64,000 nucleotides of DNA, from NCBI GenBank assembly GCA_964035795.1, contig OZ038320.1:4961896-5025895 (forward strand). The letters run 5' to 3'. Numbering within the stretch: position 1 is the stretch's first letter; the number at the start of each line of letters is the position of its first letter. The translations under genes were made by a program, and so were the position numbers. Under the pieces are notes generated by a model. The model was not told the DNA's origin. It made no database searches and saw nothing but the letters and a program-made list of their open reading frames with translations. This document shows positions 52,901-62,643 of the stretch, piece after piece. The stretch is from Pterobdella sp. o SKG-2022. Lineage: Eukaryota > Annelida > Clitellata > Hirudinida > Piscicolidae.

Positions 52901-55900
52901 TAGAAGGTAAATAAAGAATGTGATTCTGTTTCAACTAATTACCTAAAGGGTGTATGGTTTTTAAAATCAATATTAGGGTTGTGATTTTAAAGTCTAATTA
53001 TTCATATTGAAAATTGCTTTCAATAAACTGAAATTTAAAAATCAAAGTAAAAGTGTAATCTCATCAAATACAAAAATCATGGAAAATAAGCATTTTAAGC
53101 TTATAAAAGTGGTTTTAAATTAGTTGCACAAAAAGTGACACTGAGCGCTGCTGACATAACTTTGCAGGTTCTAGGGTTAGTTAATCTTCACTATATAATT
53201 TTTGATAAATATTAAAAACTATTGCATGAGTTGGATTAAAATATTTGAGTTTTCAAGAAACTTCAAGTTTAACCTCATTAATTCTAAAGTTTTCTGAAAC
53301 TTTTTTCCAATTTTATTCTTAAAAGAGAATGCATCTAACATTTTTGACGAAACCACAAGCATTTGAAAATCGGCACGGACCAATAAAAATCAAGCAAATT
53401 CCAAGCAATAAAACTTTATAACTGTTTTTTTAAAGTTCAAAAATTATTTAAGGATGAAAAGACGTGCAGATACATGTGAGTGATAGTGTAAATCGAAAAA
53501 ATTAATATCTCCTCTGAAGTGAAATCTTTTTCTGGGAGACTCGTAGATGTTGGTCCAAAAGTTATACTTGATGGATTCTTCAACATAAACTTAACCAATT
53601 TGATGAGTTTTAAAGCTTGATCTGCCAAATTGTTTCTGACCTCGAAATTTTTCTTTGTTTCAGATGCTAAACACACCAATTTTGTTATAAACCTAATATC
53701 ATTTTCATATAATTATTTTATACCATATGAAGTTATTGGATATTAATTTTTTTATATTATTTGAATAACTTTTTATTTTCAATTTTTTATGAGAAATTTT
53801 TGATACATTTATTTTAAACAAAACTAAATTTTTTGATAAGTACAACCTTATCATAAATCATTAGTAGTCATTAGTAGTAGTAATTTTTTTAAAATTTATT
53901 TTTGAATTTCAAAAAAAAAACGGTTCTAAAATTTGATTGGTCAAAACCTTCTTGATTATCATTGGTTCGTGACGATTTTCAAATAATCCCGAGCAAGTGC
54001 TTGTCACGAAACCCAATTATTTTTGACAAAGTTAAGCTTCTTTTAATTGGAAATTGAAGTGAATTCTTAAAAATTCAAAATAAAAGTCAAATTTCAAAAC
54101 TTATAAACTCATATTTTAGAAATGTCTAATGAAAATTTATTTAAAATTTAATTCACAACCATCATTTGAAACTAAGTATTGATGTTCAATCATTCATTTG
54201 TCATTTTTTTGTTATAAACTTTTAGAGTATACAATTTACTGGATTTTTTCAAAATAATGACCAAATTATTCAATTATATTAGTAAATTATTCACTATCAA
54301 TATTTCTCGAAGTAAAAAAAAGATGTTTTGTGATAATTTAGAATGAATTTTCACAAAAAGCTATTACTGTTTTTAAGTCCAACATTACAATATTACTTCA
54401 TCTAAAATATAAAAGTTGGTATAAAACGAATTTCAAGAAACCGTAAATAAATTAAGCTATTCCAACCAAATTTTTTCTACATGGCCGTTTGAAATTATAT
54501 TTAACTATAAAAACTTGTGTCTAGATTTGTTCATGTTTATCAAAAACATCTCACCAAATAAAATATATATTACATGATAAGTTGGAAGACATATTAAAAA
54601 AAATTTATCTGAAATTATCTATTATTCATGTTTGCAAACACAATTTTCAAACACAAAAATGAAAACTCGACTTTTAAACAGAGAATAAATTACTACAAAA
54701 CAATCCCTCAAACAACTTATCCCAAAATGAACCAAAATAAACGATAAGCACAAAACCATTGAATGATCAAAGTTGGAACATGACCAAACTTATTCTAATA
54801 CCTACCTACCATAACTTTTCCCACAAACATGAACCCCTCTATAATCATGAATCATAAAACATCATCATCACACCACACTCCACCCTATCACACCTCATCC
54901 TACCCCAAAATCTCACGACCCCTTTTTACCTCTAACACACCCACCTATCAGAGAGTAAGGATGCACTTATTAGACTTGAAAACGAAAAACATTGCGAACC
55001 TTGACTTGGGACTTCAGACAGCCTACCAACTGCTTAATCGTGTTAGTTATTTTTTTTTGTTGGAAAATCTGTTAGTTTTAATTTGAACAAGATAAGATGA
55101 ACTTTGGTAACACTACTAATATATGTTAAATTACTTTATAGAGGAATTAATTAAAGATATTAATAATCAATATTTCTATATAAAATTAAGTTGAAGCGAT
55201 TTTTTCCATGCTATGACCTTTAATTATCACCCAAACTATTTTCTTTAATTGAAAACATCAAAAAAATACAACAACCATTAAACAGTCCACAAAAACACGC
55301 TTCGGCTACAAACCAACCCACCATTCTCACACACAAGTACAAACCATTGCCACTAAATACCACCCAACACTATACACCCAAACAATTTCATATAACCCAC
55401 CCATAAAACCAAATATCCTCAACCTCAAATCATCTAACCACACTTTACTCACTTAACTAGCATCTTTGAACGATACGAAAAAGGGCTATCTAAAGTATTT
55501 TTTACTCACTCATTTTACATTTTTACTTTCTCACCACTACTCAACATATTTTCACCGCAGTCAGCAATCGAAGGATACAGCGGGGGATGTCACAAGATGA
55601 TAATGCTGTTGACAGATGGTGGTATTGAGGCGGACACTGCACTGGTTACCAAGTACCAGAATATTGGGGTTTGTAGCCTTTGATTTTATTTTTTGTTTTT
55701 TACATTGTGTTTTTTTTTTCGTTTTTCTAGTTTATTTTTTCTTTTGCTTTTTTCATTTTTTTCTTTTAAAATTTTTTTTTCTCATTATTTGTAATAAAAC
55801 TGTTTCCTAGCTTCATAATTTTTTTGTGTTCCACGCTTTTTTTATACAACCTTTGGTTCATCAAAACAAATATTGTTCTCACGTAAAAATCTTTCGATAT

Positions 55901-58900
55901 AAAACACGATCATTCTATCATGATGTTTCATGCAAAAGTGAATTTTCCCATGCAATTCGATAACAGCCAAACAACTATATAAACTTTTTTTTTTTTTTTG
56001 CTATTTTATATTTCTAGTATGTATGTTTTCAAAGATATCACATTTTTTTGTCGGTGTGTTGATTTTGTTAGCATTTCTGTTGAAAACCTCCATTTTTTTT
56101 AGAAATAGTGTTTTTTCAAATGAAACTATTTAAAATGTCGCTTTTTTTAAAGGAATACCTCAAAATATCTATGCATGCAAGTGAGAAAAGTTTATATTTC
56201 ATTTGCGCTCAATGAAATATTTTTGAAAAAACATATAATTACATATTATTTTTCATAAAAACCAACATTGTTGAAAATCAAAATCACGATTGTTATGAAA
56301 GAATCGATCTGTTCCACACAATTTGATACTAGCATGAATATATATGTAATTTTCATTTTCTCGGGCATTTTTTTGTAAAAAATAAATTTTCCAACGTCTT
56401 CAAACGCCTTTATTTCATTTATAACGGCTTTTATGGTGTAATGCAATCATCAAAAACTAAAACAAAATAATTTCTTGAACTTTTTTAGTAATTTTAAACA
56501 AAAAATCAATAAAATTGAGATTCTAGTTTCACTTTTAGTCATATTGACGCCATAATTAGAAATTATTCTCAGATGTAACTTTGAAGTATTTAATAAATAA
56601 TAATAAAAACAAATATAATTTTTTTTCCACTTAGTTTTTTAATCAACTTTGTCATTTGAAATTTTTTCATACTTTCAAAGCAATCATGGGATATATTTTG
56701 TATTGAGGTGGGATCAATTACTGTAGTTATGTTTTGTTTTTTCAGTCATATATACTGACACAAAACAAACAAACTGCCAACCCATTTCCCTCTCTCCGCT
56801 TGAATTTCCATCCAATTAAACAAATAATCATCTTTTTTATTTATTTTTTTTTACAAAAACATTATATAATTCACAGATTCTTTCATTTTTTCATTAGTTT
56901 GACTCAATTAAATTGAAAACCTTTGCACCACATGCCCAGCTTGGAAAAACTTATATCTGCTAAAACGAGCCAAGTAAAACGAAGTAACTATTCAAAAAGA
57001 TCTCACTGGCCATTGTTCGTGGCATCATCCAAGCCATTATGATGCGCTTGATATAAAGTTCTCATTTTTTTTTCATATTGATGCTCATGCTTATATACCC
57101 TTCCAACTCACGTATTCTATTTTTTACACTGTTTTTGTATGTTTATTTTGCTAACTTCAGTTGTGTTTTCGTGAGTTATTGCGAGTTTAGATGAAACAAT
57201 TCAGAAAATATAAATTTATTGAAATTAATGCAGGTAATGAAAAATAATTTTCAATAAAGTTATTAAAAAAAACTTTGGAAAAATTATAATGAGAAAATAA
57301 ATATAGTTCTAATGAAAGCTTAGTAAAATACTAGTGATAATGCTCAATAATATAGTAAATAAAAAAATTATCTTTCGCTCAAACCAGGTGAGAATATTCT
57401 CTTACCTAATTGGTCAAGAAGTTGAGGAATCTCCATTCATCAGAGACCTTGCATGTCATAATAATGGTGAACTACATGATATTAGTTTGTTCAAAATTTC
57501 AAAGCAATCTCAAAATACATTAAAATAAGGGTTTTTTGCTTAATTTCTCAACATAAAAATCAAGTTAATTGAAACAAAAGGAAAATCTTTCTTTATAAAT
57601 AAATAAATGAAATAAACAGTTCATACACTGATGAGAACAAATATAACACATGTTTAATAAACAATACAGAAACATAAATAATCACAGGGTCATTCTACAA
57701 GATCACAGGCTTTGCAGACGTTCATGAATATGCCCATGTGAGTCCAATGTGTTTTCATATATGTCTTTATGCTTGTACTTTGTATATTTGTTCATTATCT
57801 TACACTATTCATGTGTTTATTGCTATTACACATTATATATGTGCTTTTTATTATACATGTTATTATCTGATAGATAAATATTATTCGATTTGGTTTAGAC
57901 TGCTGTACGTGTCTCAGTAACTAGTGTTGACAGTGGTCGGTGGGGGTTTCTAGTGTTGTTCCAATCTATTTAGAACGCTGTTTTTCGTTTTTATGTAGAT
58001 TAAAATAGATGAAAGAATATTAATCTTTTTTTTTTTAAAAACTAGAATAATTTTTATATGTTAAAACGTTTGGAGCTTTTTATTAGAGAAAGTAAAAGTT
58101 GGTTTCACGTATTAAGCTAACAAAAAGATCTTTGTGAATTATTTCATTCATTTATAATTTTCTTGATATTTATTGTAAAAATTGGAAAGATTTTAAAAAT
58201 ATATGTATATAAAAGCTTTCTCATTTTAAGGTAAAAATCAAAAAAATTTAATTAAAAAAAAGATACATAAGATGTCTCTAAAAAATATTCATTTATAAGT
58301 ATTTGCTGAATATTCAAGATTCGACTAGGAATAAATAGGAAAAAAAACAAACCATACCAACCTGATTAATTTATATCGCTGCACGTGTTCCAGTTCCTAT
58401 AATAAATGCCCCATAAAATGACAATAGTGCACAAAACAAACAATGAAGGATCTCTACAAATCAATCAACCATTAACTTTTACTCCTAGTATGAATGTTTA
58501 ATGGAGACCTTTTGAAGTTGATGGTTGGAATCTCGATTATTATTATTTAAAAGTCAACTAATGATGCTACGAAACTAGCTATCAATTATTCTGTGACTTT
58601 TTTTGAAATTTTTAATTTATAATTTGATGAGATTAATACTAATAATACAATGATGTTTGAGTAGATAGCGTTAAAGAGTTGAAAAAAGACGAGTTGTGAT
58701 ACGTTTCAACGAAACGTCCAATGTGAGAAATTTTTTAACCCATTTATTGAGAAACAAAAGCTAGACTTCTCGATGAGTATTGCCTCACAATAAAACGTTA
58801 GCACCTTGGCGGATAATAAGTTTCAAATACTCTATGTTGAGAATTCTATCCACGGTGACTCAAGTGAACTTTTTATGTCTCCACAGGCAAAATGAAGATG

Positions 58901-60347
58901 AAAACTATAACTATGGATTTTAATTATCAATATTATTAATATATATTTTTTAAATTATTTAGATTCAAAATTTTTATTCATATGAAAACAATGAATTATT
59001 TAAATAAGTGTTTATGTTGTTTCCATTGGTTCATTTATATGTTCTTCATCATTTATTATCAAGATCACAGAGTGTTTATGATTAATTTTTCCGTATTTTT
59101 CATGAATTTTCTCATTTTTTTAAATTTTGAGCACGACGTTAAGCTGTATTTAATTAAACGTCTGCAATTTGAGACTGTTTATTTGTTATAACCTAGATAA
59201 CAGAAACCTGGGGTACCAAGTATCAAAAACTGATATTTTGATATCATTGGCATTTGGTTTAGTAGATGACAGTTTATTGTCAACGACAAGGCAAGCTGTC
59301 CATGTAGAACAGTATAATATATTTAGATTAATTGTTATTTTCCCATATTACGTGGTTTTTGTTATTAGTAACGTTTGTTTTTTAAAAGCTTCAAAACGTT
59401 TTCCCCATCATCCAAGGTTTGAAAATATCAGCGTCAATAATGCACCTATTAAGAATCTTGAGGTTTTCAATGTGAAGTTATTTTTTTATTGTTCTGTGGT
59501 TATTTTTTGAAGTTAACTTTGGACATCTTTAGCACGGTCGTATTTCAAAGATTTGATCTCGCTATTCCAGGTTTTGGGCATGACAACTGCCAACATCACT
59601 CTATTGTAGCATCAATAACCTAGGCTGACTGCTGTCAACTCCAGTTACTGGGACATGTACAGCAGTATAATCTAATTGGATTAATAATAAAAAACTAAAA
59701 ATTCAATAGTAATTCAATAGTTAATTTTATGTTTTTTGTTTTAACATTATATTATTCTCAAAATATATTATATAAATTTCTGAAATATCAATTTTAAAAC
59801 CAGCTTTGTGACAAAATAGCGTGAAAATACCAACTGGAGCAATAAAGCGCACCATAATATTTGAACCCATGCTTTTATCGATAAACTTTCAAGCATTCAA
59901 ATTCATATTGTTTCTAGTTTCAATAATTTTTTGGTTCAGCGTATGTAACTCTATTCTATCCAAGTTTTTCTGTTAAGCATTTTTCAGTATAAATTTTTTT
60001 TTAAACGGATAAATAAATAAAGGACAACAAACACAAAGTATTTATTTAAGGACACGAAGCTTTACGTAAGGCTAACTTACATTATCAAGAAAAGCCTTAT
60101 GAAAAGCTCCTTGTCATTAAATAAATACTTTTTGTTTGTTGTCCTTACTTTTTGATTCAGGCTATTGTATCTTATCAAATAAATAAAACTTGGTAAAGTT
60201 AATGAATTTGATAACGGAGAAACACGCAATGAAATTATATAACTAAAATGATACAATTAACAAACTTTTGCAATATAGACTTTATTTTCTACGTTTGGTT
60301 CAACTCCCTATGGAAACAAAATTTTAAATATTAAAAACAACAAAAAT

Positions 60348-60394
<47 letters not shown>

Positions 60395-60396
60395 TG

Positions 60397-60433
<37 letters not shown>

Positions 60434-60574
60434 TTGTAATAATTATCATAATAATAGTAATGATAATAATAATAATAACAATAATAATAATATAATAATA
60501 ATTGTAATAGTTTTGATGAAATAATAACTAATTTATCAAAAAAAAAAAACTAAAAAAAAAAATAAAAAAAAAAA

Positions 60575-60615
<41 letters not shown>

Positions 60616-62643
60616 TGGTAATAATAGTAATATTAATAATAATGATAACAAAAACAACAATAATAATTATAATAATAATAATAATTGTAATAGTTTTGAT
60701 GAAATAATAATAAAAATATTTTCAAAAATGAAATATTTGATCCATTAGTAATAATAATGATGGAAAAACAAGGTTTTAAAAAATCATTCAACAATAATAA
60801 CAGTGATATAAAAACACAAAAGCAAAAAACATAAAAAATTAAAAAAAAAAAAAAACAATAATAAAAAATAAAACAATAGCAATGAGATAGGAATGGAAAA
60901 GCCAGTTTGATAAATATTTCTTCAGAGATCTTTGGAATTGGAAACTTCATTGAACTTCGCTTCGGCATCGTATTATTTAAATGTTTTGATTATTCTAAGT
61001 GCTTTATTCGTCTTGTGTGTGTTGATGTTATGTTGTATTGTTTTTATATATATTATTCATTTTGTTGCTATTTCACCATTTCTAATGCTGCACTTAGTGT
61101 ATGTTGTACGTGGTTTTGTTCTTGTGTTGGTGTTTCCAACAGTTTGATATTGTATCGTTCTATATTGTACGACATGTATCTTCATTTCAACTATAATGTA
61201 TTATAATCATTAATTTTTCCAGCGGGTGTTAACTAAGCAACTTTGTTAGTGCGAGCCTGTTTTATCCTTATTTCTAATTTAAAAAAGCTTTTTGCAAATT
61301 CATATTTGTCATCCATTTTATTTGCTGTTTTTATTTCCCTTAATTTATCATTTTTTATGTTTTTTTGCTTGTTTTTTATTTATTATTTCATCGTTCTTTT
61401 ACGTTCAATCTAGCATTTCTTGTTTTCTGTAACCACTATTTTATCCCTTATTTTATTCCTGTTTCACATTTCTAATCTCATTTTATGGATTTAAATAATT
61501 CCAATTGGCAATTCATTTGAAATTTTTTTTTGAAATTTTTCAATTGTTTTTGAATTGTCAAATCTTCATTCAAATTGATTTTGCAATTTTATTTTTTAGC
61601 AATTTTTGATTTAATATTTTTTATTCGTCTTTAAATATTATTTGCCATTGTTTTTTGTCATATGAAATTTCTTACAGTTTTTCTATATAATTTATTTAAT
61701 ATAACATAAAACAGTATTTACATAGTTTTTTTTACAGTTATCTTTATTTATTGCTATAAAATTGTACCTTATTTGCACCTATGGCAACTAACCTTGGTTT
61801 AGACTGATGAAACTCTTGTGAAAGTTATAGAAATTTTATTCAAATTTTAAAATTTATTATTCATTTTAAAGATTAAAATAAGTGGCAAATGGCTACTTGA
61901 AGCAGAAAAAGTGTGGGATTGAGTCTCATACATCTATCAATGATAACCCAATTAATTTTAATCAATCGAGTTTTACGTGCTCGGCCCACACACCATCAGT
62001 CTCAGACAATTTTGTTAATAAAATTTTAATGAATGTATATTGGATTAAGTTGAATTAATCATACTATCGGCTTTAAAATCTGAACTTGCTTTAGTTTTAC
62101 ACTTTCATTGAATACCAAGCTCTTCTTTTTATCTGCAACAAAAAATGTGTTTTGTAACCATTCTATAATAAGAACAATCTTAACAAACATTAATATTATT
62201 TATAATTAAAAATTAATACGAGAATAACGACATTCGTAGTGAGAATAGTAACCATAACGAAATATAAGTAACAGTCATTGTGAAACACAAACACTCTAAT
62301 CATGAAACCTTTAAGAACTATTAGAAACCCCAAAAACAACAAATACGCGAGCATTTCTCACTACAGAAATTCCGATGATCAAATACATTAATCAAAAATT
62401 CCAAAAAAACTATGCAACTAAAAAAAATACTACTCAAAAATAACATATCTATAATACAACACAAAAACTAAGTACAAAATAGAGATTCCTCTCAAACATC
62501 TAATAACAAAAACAACATATATGCCACATCATTACCAATTATAACCATTACAGGACTATATCCATGTCTTAAGCGTCCCATTGGCTTTGGAGAAAGTACA
62601 GAGGTTAGCTTGGACTGGTGTCTATCAGGATATTGTGGAGCCG
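19719..62643 (+). CDS. CACNA2D: Voltage-gated calcium channel alpha-2/delta subunit (type 3/4-like), first 15 coding exons, 3' end off the right edge
   Basis: Extracellular, membrane-anchored auxiliary subunit that promotes surface trafficking of CaV channels. Exons: 19719-19789, 24950-25031, 30190-30300, 35720-35776, 37808-37937, 42623-42754, 43506-43578, 45161-45228, 46262-46344, 49820-49894, 54952-55041, 55561-55668, 57388-57466, 57688-57737, 62554-62643. All 14 introns are GT-AG with matching phases, and 433 codons are open. Order: signal peptide (1-20); N-terminal alpha2 and VWA_N (24-219; SSVHIPTNVFDQ, DDSTLAWQYF, FDCRMKHWYIQ); VWA (229-400) with MIDAS DISGS at 235-239, LLTDGG at 340-345 and RIFSYLIGQEV; then EYAHDYIHVLSVP and WTGVY. 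Possible N-glycosylation sequons are HNLT, HNSS and LNGT. SMKG after the MIDAS and the lack of an RRR run resemble alpha2delta-3/4 rather than -1/2. Full-length family members are about 1,100 aa, so the Cache domains and delta part lie downstream. Exon 2 could instead begin at 24967, but only 24950 fits the phase of exon 1. Confidence 0.93.
20560..20756. repeat. Imperfect GAT/GGT trinucleotide array
   Basis: This is a second array of the same composition in alpha-2/delta intron 1. It produces overlapping open frames on both strands (Asp-rich, Met-rich, Ser-rich) without splice or start context. Confidence 0.9.
21621..21751. mobile_element. Foldback element, family B (alpha-2/delta intron 1)
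   Basis: Arms of about 45 nt start near TAAATATTCAAAT and end near ATTTGAATATCTG. AAACACTT pairs with AAGTGTTT, and TATTCCACGAA with TTCGTGGAATA. The ~40-nt centre contains a small palindrome (GTAAGTTCATCTTAC). No coding capacity. Confidence 0.65.
25198..25457 (-). mobile_element. tRNA-derived SINE (best copy, in alpha-2/delta intron 2)
   Basis: On the minus strand the A box TAGCTCAGCTGG is at 25437-25448 and the B box GGGTTTAATCCC at 25393-25404. The body contains CACAGTGTCTTTTCGTTACA and AAATTTGTAGCAAGTGCTTT. A 3' part with TTTATAAATACCGCG follows, then a tetranucleotide tail of TTTA/TTCA units (25198-25262). The body is shared closely with the 5890-6133 copy. Confidence 0.72.
25950..25984. 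repeat. (AT)n microsatellite
   Basis: About 17 AT units in alpha-2/delta intron 2. Confidence 0.95.
27928..27972 (+). repeat. Dispersed short repeat, copy 1
   Basis: CGAAGGTTTTCGTGAGAATA followed by TCTTACATTAGCAAGTGT recurs at 62778-62805. Part of it (ATCTTACATTATCAAGTG) is found inverted at about 1876-1895. It may be a remnant of a foldback element. Confidence 0.5.
28921..29096. other. Unexplained G/T-rich patch
   Basis: The plus strand is rich in G and T (gtgtgtggggtatggggggggg) and poor in C, unlike the surrounding A/T sequence. Patches like this otherwise follow plus-strand donors or, inverted, precede minus-strand acceptors. No plus-strand exon could be closed in phase. A short minus-strand frame beginning after an AAACCAG at about 28919 ends within 70 nt and was not identified. 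Confidence 0.4.
30301..35719. other. Alpha-2/delta intron 3
   Basis: A/T-rich, with long T runs. The only item seen is the degenerate SINE head at 33271-33340. Open frames here are short and lack family resemblance. Confidence 0.7.
33271..33340 (+). mobile_element. Degenerate tRNA-like SINE head fragment
   Basis: The sequence has TATAGAGCATTAGAC followed, after tRNA-like spacing, by GTTTCAATCTTGTGTCGAC and CTTAGCACTGTG. This matches the second half of the SINE head and the start of its body. The A box upstream is lost. Confidence 0.4.
35777..37807. other. Alpha-2/delta intron 4
   Basis: Low-complexity A/T sequence. The last 80 nt before exon 5 are A/C-rich. Nothing else supported. Confidence 0.7.
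38166..38246 (+). mobile_element. Family C element, single-arm copy
   Basis: GTGAGTCATAAAAACACGA, then GAATTTTATATTTTGAAGAA, then TTTTTGATATATCATCATCA match the reverse complement of the right half of the 16569 element. No opposing arm is visible nearby. Confidence 0.6.
40505..40552. repeat. ATT-rich microsatellite
   Basis: Imperfect ATT/ATTT units in intron 5. A similar short run follows exon 6 at 42765-42812. Confidence 0.8.
41389..41439 (+). other. Possible alternative cassette exon in alpha-2/delta intron 5
   Basis: Between TTCTGTAG and GTTGCT lie 51 open nt (17 codons) that would enter and leave in phase 1, the same phase as the exon 5/exon 6 junction. They would add 17 residues after FDQ and keep the frame. 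A C-rich tract (41265-41310) precedes it and G/T-rich sequence follows, as around the accepted exons. The insert is absent from vertebrate alpha-2/delta proteins as I know them, and exon 5 joined directly to exon 6 aligns without a gap. It would therefore be optional, or spurious. Confidence 0.25.
42451..42534 (-). mobile_element. Family C element, diverged single-arm copy
   Basis: On the minus strand it reads GTGAATCCTGAAAACACGA, then AATTTCAATTTTT, then CTTTTTGATATAT, then TCATCATCTTCAGGT. The block order is the same as in the 38166 copy. It sits about 90 nt upstream of alpha-2/delta exon 6. Confidence 0.5.
42755..43505. other. Alpha-2/delta intron 6
   Basis: ATT repeats at its start (42765-42812), then T-rich sequence. 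The frame reading through its end into exon 7 is intronic. No other feature seen. Confidence 0.7.
44203..44265 (+). mobile_element. Degenerate tRNA-like sequence
   Basis: TGATTGGCTCAGTTAAAG resembles a pol III A box, and GGGCTTCAAATGCCGGC resembles a B box and acceptor stem. Spacing is tRNA-like but pairing is poor. It is probably a decayed SINE head and lies just upstream of the foldback element at 44318. Confidence 0.35.
44318..44441. mobile_element. Foldback element, family A copy 1 (alpha-2/delta intron 7)
   Basis: It starts AAACACAAAGTGTTTATT and ends ACATACTTTGTGTTT. The inner arms AGACGTAAAGCTTCTCTTAA and TTAAGAAAAGCTTCTTGTCT pair. The arms are related in sequence to the 60021-60146 element. 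No coding capacity. Confidence 0.65.
45161..45228 (+). other. CACNA2D: Alpha-2/delta exon 8: start of VWA domain with MIDAS
   Basis: 68 nt encode WYIQG, then CAKDVVFLLDISGSMKG. Asp235, Ser237 and Ser239 are the first three metal-coordinating residues of a VWA MIDAS. The preceding exon ends TG and this one starts G, completing the Trp of the conserved WYIQ. Confidence 0.93.
45229..46261. other. Alpha-2/delta intron 8
   Basis: A/T-rich with a G-rich start (GTGGGAGTCGTTG). No feature supported. Confidence 0.7.
46345..49819. other. Alpha-2/delta intron 9
   Basis: A/T-rich, T-heavy between 46990 and 48600. Several 60-75 codon frames, one with Phe/Ser-rich hydrophobic content at 47037-47252, reflect this composition. 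No feature supported. Confidence 0.7.
49895..54951. other. Alpha-2/delta intron 10
   Basis: G-rich for about 100 nt after the donor, and A/C-rich for about 250 nt before exon 11. A less AT-rich stretch at 52770-52890 (gccatgacggatagcac, accacgatcgacatgcgac) is unexplained. No open exon could be fitted there. Confidence 0.65.
55042..55560. other. Alpha-2/delta intron 11
   Basis: The second half (55260-55560) is strongly A/C-rich and G-poor and leads into a good acceptor (TTTTCACCGCAG). Confidence 0.75.
55669..57387. other. Alpha-2/delta intron 12
   Basis: Starts with about 130 nt of nearly pure T with some G and C, then A/T-rich. Nothing supported. Confidence 0.7.
60021..60146. mobile_element. 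Foldback element, family A copy 2 (best copy)
   Basis: Arms of about 53 nt: it starts AGGACAACAAACACAAAGTA and ends with the near-exact reverse complement (TTTGTTTGTTGTCCT). The inner halves pair through TATTTATTTAAGGACACGAA versus the complement of TCCTTGTCATTAAATAAATA. The loop is about 20 nt. It is MITE-like, with no coding capacity. Confidence 0.75.
60349..60716. repeat. Long AAT trinucleotide array with poly(A) segment
   Basis: AAT units fill 60349-60500 and 60576-60660 with scattered GAT/AAC variants. A poly(A) run (60539-60575) separates them. The block TAATTGTAATAGTTTTGATG occurs at 60499-60520 and again at 60681-60702, so a segment about 180 nt long has been duplicated in tandem. 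Confidence 0.85.

Larger units (their letters stand above)
57738..62553. other. Alpha-2/delta intron 14
   Basis: It contains a perfect small palindrome (ACGTTTCAACGAAACGT, 58701-58717), the family A foldback element (60021-60146) and a long AAT array (60349-60716). The last 350 nt are A/C-rich. Frames of up to 113 codons here have no recognisable domain. Confidence 0.65.

Noticed and set aside
55616..55810. 64-codon Phe-rich frame
   Set aside because: It overlaps exon 12 in a wrong frame and continues into the T-rich intron.
59169..59510. 113-codon plus-strand frame
   Set aside because: The longest intronic frame in alpha-2/delta, but without domain, splice signals or compositional contrast. 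A protein search against transposase and reverse transcriptase families would settle it.
60633..60968. 111-codon Tyr/Phe-rich minus-strand frame
   Set aside because: It reads through the AAT array and poly(A) runs.
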